Assembly: GCF_001279585.1 (NCBI RefSeq)
Contig: NZ_LGEC01000002.1
Coordinates: 199,584-263,583 of the forward strand
From: Nocardiopsis sp. NRRL B-16309
GTDB taxonomy: Bacteria; Actinomycetota; Actinomycetes; Streptosporangiales; Streptosporangiaceae
DNA: 64,000 nt
Direction: 5' to 3'
This document shows positions 1 through 7,970 of the stretch, piece by piece; positions within the stretch are counted from its first letter, which is position 1, and every line of letters starts with the position of its first letter. The translations under genes were made by a program, and so were the position numbers. A model generated the notes under the pieces. The model had not been told where the DNA came from, ran no database searches, and was given only the letters and a program-made list of their open reading frames with translations.

Positions 1-906
1 GACGCCGAGCACCGCCGCGCCGCGTCCGGCTTCGACGACGAGTTCCAGGTGCGGGAGGCCGCCCTGGAGGAGCCGCGGCGGCGGGAGCTGCGCGAGCGGG
101 CCCGGGCCCATGACGACGGGGTGGCCGCCGCCGAGGCGGTCCTGGCCGATCCGGAGCTGGCCGCCGCCGACGCGGTCCCCGTCCCGGACCTGGCCGCGAT
201 GGAGGCGGCGGCCGGGCACGCCGCCGCCGCGGCGGACCGCGCGGTGGCCTGGCGGAGCATGCTCCGGGAGCGGGCTGACCGGCTCGCCGCGCTGCGCGGG
301 GAACTGGTGGCGAGTCTGGCGGGCTGCGAGCCGGTCCTGCGCCGGTACGCGGTGGCCGAGGGGCTGCGCGGCCTGGCGGCGGGCACGTCGGCGGACAACA
401 CCGACAGCGTGCGGCTGTCCGCCTACGTGCTGGCCGCGCGGTTGGAACAGGTCGTGGCCGCCGCCAACGACCGGTTGCTGACCATGTCGGACGGCCGGTA
501 CGAGCTGCGGTACACGGTGGACAAGGCGGCCGGGGACGGCCGCGCCCGTTCGGCGGGCGGACTCGGCATGCGGGTCGTGGACGCCTGGACCGGGGTGGAG
601 CGCGACCCGGCGACGCTGTCGGGCGGCGAGACCTTCTTCAGCTCGCTGGCGCTCGCGCTCGGCCTGGGCGACGTCGCCTCGGCCGAGGCGGGCGGGACCG
701 ACATCGACACCCTGTTCGTGGACGAGGGGTTCGGCACGCTGGACGAGGACACCCTGGAGGAGGTCCTGGACGTGCTGGACCGGCTGCGCGACGGCGGTCG
801 GGCCGTGGGCGTGGTGAGTCACGTCGCGGACCTGCGCCAGCGGGTGACCACCCGGCTCAGAGTGGTCAAGGGCGCCTCCGGCTCGCGTCTGGAGCATGTC
901 GGGTGA
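1..906 (+). CDS. sbcC: SbcC-type SMC-family exonuclease ATPase, C-terminal part (5' end outside window)
   Basis: The frame is open from base 1, so this is the last 301 residues of a longer protein. SbcC pairs with the SbcD nuclease to cut hairpins and DNA ends during repair. The visible part begins in charged, alanine- and arginine-rich helix (residues 1-130) that fits the returning arm of the coiled coil. The ABC signature LSGGET is at residues 206-211, the Walker B/D-loop LFVDEGFGTLDED starts near residue 238, and a switch histidine lies in VSHV near the end. This signature and order are standard for SbcC/Rad50. The partner sbcD, normally just upstream, would lie outside the window. The stop is TGA at 904-906. 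Confidence 0.9.
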   Translation, partial: DAEHRRAASGFDDEFQVREAALEEPRRRELRERARAHDDGVAAAEAVLADPELAAADAVPVPDLAAMEAAAGHAAAAADRAVAWRSMLRERADRLAALRGELVASLAGCEPVLRRYAVAEGLRGLAAGTSADNTDSVRLSAYVLAARLEQVVAAANDRLLTMSDGRYELRYTVDKAAGDGRARSAGGLGMRVVDAWTGVERDPATLSGGETFFSSLALALGLGDVASAEAGGTDIDTLFVDEGFGTLDEDTLEEVLDVLDRLRDGGRAVGVVSHVADLRQRVTTRLRVVKGASGSRLEHVG

Positions 907-1352
907 GGGGGTGTGTTCGGGGCGCCTCACGCTGGGGCCTTCTCACGCTGGGGTCTTCGTCGTCGCTACTGCCTGGCTCGCCCGTCGCCCGCCACGACCC
1001 TCAACGGACGGCCTTCGGCCGCAGCCCCATTCCTGGCTCGCTGGCGGCAGAGACCCCTCCCGCAGGCACCAGCGCGCCCCTCACACCTGTGCTTTCTTTG
1101 GGCCGCCGCTCGTGCCCGCACCGTCGCCCGCCACCACCCTCAACGGACGCCTCCGGCGCGGTCCTTCCTGCTTTGGCCCGGATCAACCCCCTGTGGTTCC
1201 GGTAGGTGGGACCGCTCACCTTCGACCCCCCTGGTGGCGGAGAGCAACCCCGGGTGGGTGGGACCAACGCCGGGTGGGGGAGCTAGACGACCGGGCGGGG
1301 TGCGGGGGGCTTCGGCCGACCCGGGTCGGGGGCGCGCCGGGGCGGTGGGAGA
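907..1352. repeat. 446-bp gene-free stretch with a 28-bp direct repeat
   Basis: No credible gene was found between the SbcC stop and the next start. Two 28-bp copies (983-1010 and 1122-1149) differ at one base and lie 139 bp apart. CTCACGCTGGGG occurs in tandem-like form near 927 and 943, and GGTGGGACC recurs near 1206 and 1257. Several frames are open, but their translations are Arg/Pro/Ala-rich and resemble no family. It looks like degenerate intergenic repeat DNA. Confidence 0.55.
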
Positions 1353-1781
1353 ATGACCAGCGTGAATTCGCTGGTCAACATCGCCGTGTTCGGAATCGTG
1401 GGCGCCATCATGATGGCCGCCCTCATCGGTCTTCTCCTCGTGCTCTCCGGGAGCGCCCGCGGGGTGACGCCCCCGGTGCGGGTGGCGTTCGGGGTCGCCT
1501 CGGTGGTCCTGCTCGTCGCGCTGCCCTCGCTGGCCGCGGCGAACACCCTGGCCGGTGGCCGGGGCTTCTGGACGGCCTTCGCCGTCGCGAGCTGCGTGGT
1601 GGCGGTGGTCTACGCCGTGAACGTGGCGCTGCTGCCCGTCATCGCCCGCCGTCAGGCCACGGCGACCGGAAGCGCCCTTCCCGCCGGGCTCACGCCGTCA
1701 CTGCCGGTCCTGGCCCTGGGCCTGGTCTTCTGCCTCGTGCTCGGCCTGCTGGGCGCCGGAGTGGCCGCGCTGGCGGTCTGA
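1353..1781 (+). CDS. Small four-helix membrane protein, function unknown
   Basis: A 142-residue protein that is almost all hydrophobic. Four likely membrane helices lie near residues 8-30, 44-64, 72-92 and 112-138, separated by short Arg/Ser/Pro loops. I recognise no family motif. The ATG at 1353 follows a G-rich stretch (GGTGGGAGA) that can serve as ribosome binding site. The minus-strand frame over the same bases gives a low-complexity Thr/Arg/Pro product, so the plus strand is preferred. A strong hairpin follows the stop. The alternative is a membrane subunit of an unrecognised transporter; nothing in the neighbours decides this. Confidence 0.7.
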   Translation: MTSVNSLVNIAVFGIVGAIMMAALIGLLLVLSGSARGVTPPVRVAFGVASVVLLVALPSLAAANTLAGGRGFWTAFAVASCVVAVVYAVNVALLPVIARRQATATGSALPAGLTPSLPVLALGLVFCLVLGLLGAGVAALAV

Positions 1782-1797
1782 GCGGGACCCCGACCCC

Positions 1798-1831
1798 GGG
1801 GGCCGGTCCGCCACCCGGCGGACCGGCCCCC
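1798..1831. terminator. Bidirectional hairpin terminator
   Basis: A perfect 15-bp inverted repeat (1798-1812 with 1817-1831) with a 4-base loop lies between the convergent membrane protein and CopD-CtaG genes. Confidence 0.75.
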
Positions 1832-1993
1832 TCCGTCCGTCCGTGGCGAAGGCGGTTCACACCCCTTCGGCCATGCGCTCTCCCGCCCCTTCCGTACGCG
1901 CGGGGCGACGGTCGTGAGACGCGAGGGGCTCCTCTGGCACGAGAGGCACCCGGGGCCCGAGGCCCGAACCCGGCGGGCGAACCCCCGCCCGGC

Positions 1994-4099
1994 TCAGTCG
2001 TTCGCGTCCGCGGCCGTGCCCTCGTCCGTCGCCGGGAGCCCCCGCGAGCGGCGGTCCAGCTCGGCCAGGTAGGCGTTGTAGTCGTCCATGTCGGCGTCGT
2101 CGGACCCGCCGCGGCGGCTGTGGCGCTCGCGGCGGCGCTCCTCCTTCTCGTCGTCGCGCGACCACTGCACGACGAGCGCGAGCATGACCAGCACCGTCGG
2201 GATCTCGCCGAGGGCCCACGCGATCCCGCCGCCCTCGTACTGGTCCTCGGCCTGGCCCTCCAGCCACGGCACGTCGAACTGGTCGTAGAACTCCATGGCG
2301 ATCGGCGCGGACTGCATCATGATCGTGATGCCGAAGAAGGCGTGGAAGCCCATCGCCACCAGTAGCAACAGGATCCGCAGCAGGAAGGGGACCTTCCGCG
2401 GGGCCGGGTCCACGCCCACGATGATCCAGTAGAAGAGGAACCCGGCGAGCAGGAAGTGCACGCCCATGAACAGGTGGCCGAGGTGGTCGTTCATCAGGTT
2501 CGCGAACAGCGGCGTGAAGTACAGCGCGTACGGGCTGATCACGAACAGCGGGGTGGCGACCGCCGGGTGCGTCACGACCTTGGAGAAGCGGCTGTTGAGG
2601 AACAGGTTCAGCCACTCGCGCGGGCCCCGGTCGCCGCGCCGCCTGGCGGGCTTGAGCGCGCGCAGGGCCAGGGTGACGGGCGCGCCCATCACCAGCAGGA
2701 TCGGCACGAGCATCGACAGCACCATGTGCTGGATCATGTGCGTGGAGAACAGCACCATGGAGTAGGTCGCGAACCCGGTCAGCTGCACGGCCACGATCGT
2801 GAGCAGGCCCAGCACCCAGGCGACCGTGCGTCCGACCGGCCAGGAGTCGCCGCGCCGCAGGAGCCGGGCCACGCCCGCGGCGTAGAGCCCGCCCCCGACC
2901 ACCACCAGCATGATGAAGAACAGGTCCGGGCGCCACAGCGTCAGCAGCGTCTCCAGGCTCATGGGCGGCGGGACGGGGAAGCCCAGGATCGCGGCGGCCG
3001 GGTCGACCGTGCCCTCCAGGGGCGGCGGCGGAGCGGTGCGCCCCAGGCCGACGGACACACCGATCACGACGGCCATCACCAGGATCTCCACGGCCGCGAT
3101 CCGCAGGAACGCGCCGCGTCGGAACGAGCGCCCCTCCTTCCCGGGCGGCGCGTCCTCGATCCGCCGCAGCGCGTACTCGCGGTGCAGGTAGCCGAACGCG
3201 CCCAGGATCGCGAACAGCACGACCTTGACGAGGATGATGAGCCCGTACTCGGTGGCGATCAGGTCGGCCGGTGCGGCGAGCCGCGCCACGGCGCTGGCCG
3301 CGCCGCTGACTGCCACACCGGCGTAGGCCCACAGGGCCATCCGGCTGAACCGGGCGACCGCGACGGCCGAATTCTGTCCGTCGCGCCGCACGGCGTGGTA
3401 GGTGACCGCGGCGAGCCCGCCGACCCACACCGTGATCGCGATGACGTGCAGGGCCAGTCCGGTCACGGCCAGCTCGTGCGAGCCGGAGGAGGCCGAGTGC
3501 CCGGTCAGCCCGGGCGGGGTGACGGCGATCAGGCCGAGGGCGAGCAGCCACAGGGCCCCGGTGGCCGTGACGACCGTGCGGCCGAACAGGGCGATCCCGG
3601 TGGTGATGAGGACGACGAACATCAGCGCGATGCCGGTGGAGACCGATCCTGCGTAGGCGGTGACCTCGTCGACGCTCACCCCGCCGAAGGGCCGCGCCAG
3701 GAACTCCGAGGCCTGGAAGTACATCGTGAACACCGCGGCCACGGCCCAGGCGAGCGCCGCCCAGGTGGCCCCGCGCACGTACTCGGTGGCCTGTTCGCTC
3801 AGCCGTCCGCGCTCGGAGGGGAGCAGGACCGCGGCGAGCAGCAGCAGTCCGACGGCCAGGACGGCGGAGGCGTCCATGACGACCTTGGACAGCGGCAGGC
3901 CCCAGCGCACCGCCTGCCCCGCGTCCGGCAGTCCGGGGATGAGGACGGGGAAGGCCGCTCCGCCCAGGATCAGGGTCAGGACGAGCGCTCCCAGACACAG
4001 GGCCGCGGCGGCACCCGCGATCACCGGTACGCGACCGGTGCCGGGCGCTTCGTCGCGTTCCTGCGGGGAGGAAGTCGTGTTCTGTGCGGGAGGAGCCAC
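1994..4099 (-). CDS. CopD-CtaG fusion: copper-resistance / cytochrome oxidase assembly membrane protein
   Basis: A 701-residue polytopic membrane protein of two fused modules. Roughly residues 15-320 resemble CopD (copper uptake/resistance), with TGHSASSGSHELA and WVGGLAAVTYHAVRR as recognisable stretches. Roughly residues 360-630 resemble the caa3 oxidase assembly factor CtaG, with STHMIQHMVLSM, FISPYALYFTP-like and LFMGVHFLLAGFLFYW motifs containing conserved His residues. A charged Arg/Glu/Asp tail is cytoplasmic. This fused form is common in actinobacteria and is thought to deliver copper to haem-copper oxidase. The frame stays open to 4501, but the extra upstream residues lack membrane character and collide with the divergent gene's leader. 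GTG at 4099 with GGAG upstream is the best start. No oxidase subunit genes are nearby. Confidence 0.85.
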   Translation of the reverse strand: MAPPAQNTTSSPQERDEAPGTGRVPVIAGAAAALCLGALVLTLILGGAAFPVLIPGLPDAGQAVRWGLPLSKVVMDASAVLAVGLLLLAAVLLPSERGRLSEQATEYVRGATWAALAWAVAAVFTMYFQASEFLARPFGGVSVDEVTAYAGSVSTGIALMFVVLITTGIALFGRTVVTATGALWLLALGLIAVTPPGLTGHSASSGSHELAVTGLALHVIAITVWVGGLAAVTYHAVRRDGQNSAVAVARFSRMALWAYAGVAVSGAASAVARLAAPADLIATEYGLIILVKVVLFAILGAFGYLHREYALRRIEDAPPGKEGRSFRRGAFLRIAAVEILVMAVVIGVSVGLGRTAPPPPLEGTVDPAAAILGFPVPPPMSLETLLTLWRPDLFFIMLVVVGGGLYAAGVARLLRRGDSWPVGRTVAWVLGLLTIVAVQLTGFATYSMVLFSTHMIQHMVLSMLVPILLVMGAPVTLALRALKPARRRGDRGPREWLNLFLNSRFSKVVTHPAVATPLFVISPYALYFTPLFANLMNDHLGHLFMGVHFLLAGFLFYWIIVGVDPAPRKVPFLLRILLLLVAMGFHAFFGITIMMQSAPIAMEFYDQFDVPWLEGQAEDQYEGGGIAWALGEIPTVLVMLALVVQWSRDDEKEERRRERHSRRGGSDDADMDDYNAYLAELDRRSRGLPATDEGTAADAND

Positions 4100-4469
4100 T
4101 CGCCACTCCGTCGTCGAGGTCGGTCCGGTGCTGGACGGCGTCCCCGGTCCACCCGCCGCTGGCCAGCTCCGTTCCGGCGGGGGCCTCGCGCGGAGGAACA
4201 CCGGAGCCCAGGTTAGACGGTGGTCCGCGGGCGTCGGACCCGGGTCGCTCCCCGCGCGGGCGCCCCGGAGGGCCGACCGGGGGCCGCGGTACCGATCCGC
4301 GCCGCGGGAAGTGACGTTTCCCCCGTGTGGCCGGGCTTTGCGCGATACGCTCGGTGTCCGAGCCGGGACAGCGCCCCTCCCGTCTCCTTCTCGCACCCGA
4401 CGTCCGGACGCGGCGCTTCCCGCGGTACCCCGGCCCTGCTTCTCGACGCGAGCGTTGGAGCCAATCGAG
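4100..4469. promoter_or_regulatory. Divergent intergenic region between CopD-CtaG and the amidohydrolase-like gene
   Basis: These 370 bp separate two divergent starts and must hold promoters for both. I see no confident -35/-10 pair or operator. The open frames crossing it are low-complexity Arg/Pro/Gly products and are not called. Confidence 0.4.
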
Positions 4470-5699
4470 ATGACCGAGTTCGACATTGTGGTCCGTTCCA
4501 CGCGTGTGGTCGCACCGGACGGGGTGCGGCCCGCGAGCGTGGCGGTCCGGGACGGCCGGATCGAGGCCGTGGGCGCCTACGACGCGCCCCTGTCCGCCGC
4601 GCGGGAGACCGACCTGGGGGCCGTGGCCCTCCTGCCGGGCGCGGTCGACCTCGACACCGGGGTCCAGGTGCCGGGCCAGGACCTGGCCGAGGCCTACCGG
4701 CGCGTGGGCCGGTCGGCACTACGCGGCGGAGTGACCAGTGTGGTGGCCTCCCCCGCGCCCGCGCGGCCCGCCATCACGTGCGCCGACGCCCTGCACGTCC
4801 ACCAGCGGGCGGCGGCCGGCACGCCGGTGTCGGTGTACTTCCTGGGCGGGGTGACCCGCGGGACCGGACCGCTGGACCTGGCCGACCTCCAGGCGGCCGG
4901 CGCGGTGGCCTTCCGGGGGTCGCTCTCGGACGGGGGCGCTCCCGACATGGCCGCGCTGAGCGACGCGCGGCTGCGCAAGTCGATGGCCGAGATCGCGGCG
5001 CTGGACTCGGTGCTGCTGGTGCACGCCGAGGACGCCGACGAGCTGGGCACCCCGGCCGTGTCGGCGGAGCAGCGCCCGCCCCGGGCCGAGCGGCGCGGGC
5101 TGGAACGGGTGATCGCGGCGGCGCGGGCGGTGGGCACGCGCACGCACGTGGGCCCCTTCTCCGCGGCCGAGTGCGCCGCCCTGCTGGCGGCGGCGGAGTC
5201 GATCGGAGTGGCGCTGTCCGCGCAGACCTGCGCGCACTACCTGTGCCTGCCCGCCGAGGCGCTCCCGCCCGGCTCCCCCGCGCACGCGTGTCGGCCGCCG
5301 GTGCGCTCGGACGCCAACCGCAAGGCGCTGTGGAGCGCTCTGCTGTCGGGGGACTCGGCGATCAGCACGGTCGGGTCCGGGCACCTGCCCGCCAACGGGA
5401 TCCACACCCTGGACTGGAACCTTCCGGCGCTGTGGACGGCGGCGGTGCGGCGCGGACTGGGCCTGGCCGACCTGGCGCGGTGGGCGTCGCGGGCCCCGGC
5501 CGACCTGGTCGGGCTGACCGGCAAGGGCCGGATCGCGGTGGGCTGCGACGCCGACCTGGTGGCCTTCGACCACCTGCGCGGCCGGACCGTCCCGGCGGAT
5601 GATCCGAGCCCGTACGCGGGTAGGGAACTGACGGGCGCGGTGGGTCCCGTCTGGGTGATGGGCCGCCGCCCGCCCCGGGATTCGGACATCACCGCCTGA
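4470..5699 (+). CDS. Dihydroorotase/allantoinase-like amidohydrolase with degenerate active site
   Basis: A 409-residue protein with the overall layout of cyclic amidohydrolases: a small N-terminal beta domain (FDIVVRSTRVV, VRDGRIEAVGAY), a TIM-barrel core, and a C-terminal strand set ending in GCDADLVAFDH. The catalytic residues are missing. The HxH pair after the first barrel strand (DLHVH in dihydroorotase) reads DLDTG at residues 60-64. The later HxST metal histidine is replaced in HVGPFSA. The catalytic Asp strand (TDHAPH type) reads ISTVGSGHLP at 298-307. VHAED and TCAHYL survive. ATG at 4470 has GGAG 9 bases upstream. From family knowledge this should not hydrolyse ureide rings by the usual mechanism; it may be a non-catalytic partner, as with the inactive PyrC homologues of some ATCase complexes. 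No ATCase gene is visible here. Confidence 0.8.
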   Translation: MTEFDIVVRSTRVVAPDGVRPASVAVRDGRIEAVGAYDAPLSAARETDLGAVALLPGAVDLDTGVQVPGQDLAEAYRRVGRSALRGGVTSVVASPAPARPAITCADALHVHQRAAAGTPVSVYFLGGVTRGTGPLDLADLQAAGAVAFRGSLSDGGAPDMAALSDARLRKSMAEIAALDSVLLVHAEDADELGTPAVSAEQRPPRAERRGLERVIAAARAVGTRTHVGPFSAAECAALLAAAESIGVALSAQTCAHYLCLPAEALPPGSPAHACRPPVRSDANRKALWSALLSGDSAISTVGSGHLPANGIHTLDWNLPALWTAAVRRGLGLADLARWASRAPADLVGLTGKGRIAVGCDADLVAFDHLRGRTVPADDPSPYAGRELTGAVGPVWVMGRRPPRDSDITA

Positions 5700-5824
5700 A
5701 CCCGCTCGAACCGCGTGGCACCCGTGTCACACCCCACACGACCCGCTTACACGCTGTCAACAAGGTTGCTGACGGCTTTGCATGTTGGCGATAGCGCCAC
5801 GGTGGCTTCCCAGGTCACAGTGGG

Positions 5825-5842
5825 GGTATCAACGGAGATACC
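5825..5842. promoter_or_regulatory. Inverted repeat, possible operator of ald
   Basis: GGTATC-AACGGA-GATACC is a perfect 6-bp inverted repeat ending 3 bases before the ribosome binding site (TTGGAGGA, 5845-5852) of alanine dehydrogenase. An Lrp/AsnC-family regulator such as AldR commonly controls ald in actinobacteria, but no such gene is in the window, so the link is inference. Confidence 0.4.
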
Positions 5843-5855
5843 AGTTGGAGGAACA

Positions 5856-6977
5856 GTGCGCATCGGCGTCCCCCGCGAGATCAAGAACCACGAGTACCGG
5901 GTGGCCATCACCCCGGCGGGAGTCCACGAGCTCGTCGGTCGCGGCCACGAGGTCTTCGTCGAACGTGACGCCGGCGTCGGCTCCTCCATCACCGACGAGG
6001 AGTACACGACCGCCGGGGCGACCATCCTCGACACCGCGGACGAGGTGTGGGCCGCCGGTGACCTGATCCTCAAGGTCAAGGAGCCGATCCCCGCGGAGTA
6101 CCACCGCATGCGCGAGGGGCAGACCCTCTTCACCTACCTGCACCTGGCCGCGTCCCGCGAGTGCACCGACGCCCTCCTGGACCGCCGCGTGACCGGCATC
6201 GCCTACGAGACCGTGCAGCTGCCCGACGGCGGGCTCCCGCTGCTGGCCCCGATGTCCGAGGTCGCCGGCCGGCTCGCCCCGCAGGTGGGCTCGGTGACCC
6301 TCCAGCGCCCCAACGGCGGGCGCGGCGTGCTGATGGGCGGCGTCCCGGGCGTGCGCCCGGCGCGCGTCACCGTGATCGGCGCCGGTGTGTCCGGCCTGAA
6401 CGCGACGCAGATCGCGGTGGGCATGGGCGCCGACGTGACCGTGCTCGACCTCAACGTCAACAAGCTGCGGCACGTCGACGAGCTCTACCGCGGCCAGGTC
6501 AAGACCGTGGTGTCCAACGCCTTCGAGCTGGAGCTGTCGGTCCTGGAGTCGGACATGGTGATCGGCGCCGTCCTGGTGCCCGGGGCCAAGGCGCCCAAGC
6601 TGGTCTCCAACGAGCTCGTCTCCCGGATGCGCCCGGGCGCGGTGCTGGTCGACATCGCCATCGACCAGGGCGGCTGCTTCGAGGACTCCCGTCCCACGAC
6701 ACACGACGACCCGACCTTCCGGGTGCACGACACGGTGTTCTACTGCGTGGCCAACATGCCCGGCGCCGTGCCGAACACCTCCACGCACGCGCTCACCAAG
6801 GACACCCTGCGCTACACGGTGGCCCTGGCGGAGAAGGGCTGGCGCCAGGCGCTGCGCGACGACGCCGCGCTGGCCGGGGGCCTGAACACCTTCGACGGCG
6901 CCGTGGTCTACGCCCCGGTGGCCGAGGCGCACGGTCTCAAGCACGTGCCGCTGGACGAGGTCCTGGCGCAGAGCTGA
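5856..6977 (+). CDS. ald: Alanine dehydrogenase
   Basis: NAD-dependent alanine dehydrogenase (L-alanine + water to pyruvate + ammonia), 373 residues, the normal length. The start VRIGVPREIKNHEYRVA carries the substrate-binding Arg. LKVKEPIPAEY supplies the conserved Lys and FTYLHLAA the catalytic His. The Rossmann glycine loop VIGAGVSGLNA follows GVPGVRPARVT, and Asp-containing DLNVNKL binds the ribose. GTG at 5856 is chosen because TTGGAGGA lies directly before it; longer in-frame starts have no such site. It likely serves alanine catabolism or NADH recycling. A strong hairpin ends the transcript. Confidence 0.96.
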   Translation: MRIGVPREIKNHEYRVAITPAGVHELVGRGHEVFVERDAGVGSSITDEEYTTAGATILDTADEVWAAGDLILKVKEPIPAEYHRMREGQTLFTYLHLAASRECTDALLDRRVTGIAYETVQLPDGGLPLLAPMSEVAGRLAPQVGSVTLQRPNGGRGVLMGGVPGVRPARVTVIGAGVSGLNATQIAVGMGADVTVLDLNVNKLRHVDELYRGQVKTVVSNAFELELSVLESDMVIGAVLVPGAKAPKLVSNELVSRMRPGAVLVDIAIDQGGCFEDSRPTTHDDPTFRVHDTVFYCVANMPGAVPNTSTHALTKDTLRYTVALAEKGWRQALRDDAALAGGLNTFDGAVVYAPVAEAHGLKHVPLDEVLAQS

Positions 6978-7017
6978 TCCCGTACCGGTCCGGGTTCGGG
7001 CCGGACGGAAGCGCGAG

Positions 7018-7052
7018 CCGGAGGGACCGCCCAGCGGGGGCGGTCCCTCCGG
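7018..7052 (+). terminator. Terminator of ald
   Basis: A perfect 14-bp stem (7018-7031 with 7039-7052) with a 7-base loop, 40 bp after the ald stop. Confidence 0.7.
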
Positions 7053-7159
7053 CCGTCGCGGTAGCGCGGGCGCCGGTTCCGCGCCCGGCGGCCGACGGGA
7101 CCCGCGCCCCCGTCCCTCGCCGCGGTCCCGGAAACGAGGACTCGTCCTACAGTGGCGCC

Positions 7160-7768
7160 ATGCCGAAGATCTCCGACGAACGCCGCGAGGAGCGCCGCCT
7201 GCAGATCGTGCACGCCGCCATGAGGTGCGTGTCCGCGCAGGGCTTCCACAAGACGACCATGGCCGACGTGATCCGCGAGTCCGGGATGTCGGCCGGGGCC
7301 GTCTACGGGTACTTCCGCAACAAGGAGGACCTGATCGTCGCCATCGCCGACAAGGCGACCGCGCTGGCCGACCGGACCATCGGGGAACTCCTGGAGACCG
7401 ACCCCCTGCCGACCCTGTCCGAGATGATCGAGCACATCACCACCACGATCACCGGCATGGAGCGGGGCGAGCAGGGCGACCTCACCCGTGTGGCGGTCGC
7501 GGTGTGGGCCGAGGCCATGCGCGACGACCCCGTCCGCGACCTGGTGAGCGCCCGCTACCGCCGGATGCGCAGCCGCTTCGCCGAGCTGGTCCGCGCGACG
7601 CAGGCCGTCGGCCGCCTCGACCCCGCCGAGGACGCCGAGCTCGTGGCCCACGCGCTGTTCGGTCTGATGCCGGGGTTCGTGCTGCAGCGCCTGCTCATGG
7701 CCGACGTCGAGCCCGACTCCTACGCCCGCGCCGTGCGGGGACTCCAGGGCATCTCCGACACCCCCTGA
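7160..7768 (+). CDS. TetR/AcrR-family transcriptional regulator
   Basis: A 202-residue regulator. The N-terminal helix-turn-helix is clear: RRLQIVHAAMRCVSAQGFHKTTMADVI followed by SGMSAGAVYGYFRNKEDLI, the standard TetR signature at about residues 15-60. The C-terminal ligand-binding helices (70-200) do not reveal a ligand. ATG at 7160 is the natural start, since the longer frame runs back through ald. It sits alone between ald and the enolase-like gene, so its target could be itself or either neighbour. Confidence 0.92.
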   Translation: MPKISDERREERRLQIVHAAMRCVSAQGFHKTTMADVIRESGMSAGAVYGYFRNKEDLIVAIADKATALADRTIGELLETDPLPTLSEMIEHITTTITGMERGEQGDLTRVAVAVWAEAMRDDPVRDLVSARYRRMRSRFAELVRATQAVGRLDPAEDAELVAHALFGLMPGFVLQRLLMADVEPDSYARAVRGLQGISDTP

Positions 7769-7970
7769 CACCGACGGGAACCGGCGCGAGCCCCGGACCG
7801 TGCCACGCTTGCCCCGCGTTTCGGCTCCGACCGGGGCTTCCGGGTGGTGTTCGCCGCACCGGCGGGGTGGTCGGCCCGGTCCGGCGCGGGTACCGTCGAA
7901 GGGACAGCCCGCGCCGCGGACGCACGTCCGGCCGAGGTCCGGGACACCGCAGACACCGAGGTGGGACAGC

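Noticed and set aside
1857..4106. Alternative 749-residue frame over the CopD-CtaG gene
   Set aside because: Arg/Gly/Pro-rich, no membrane helices; the overlapping frame has clear CopD and CtaG motifs.
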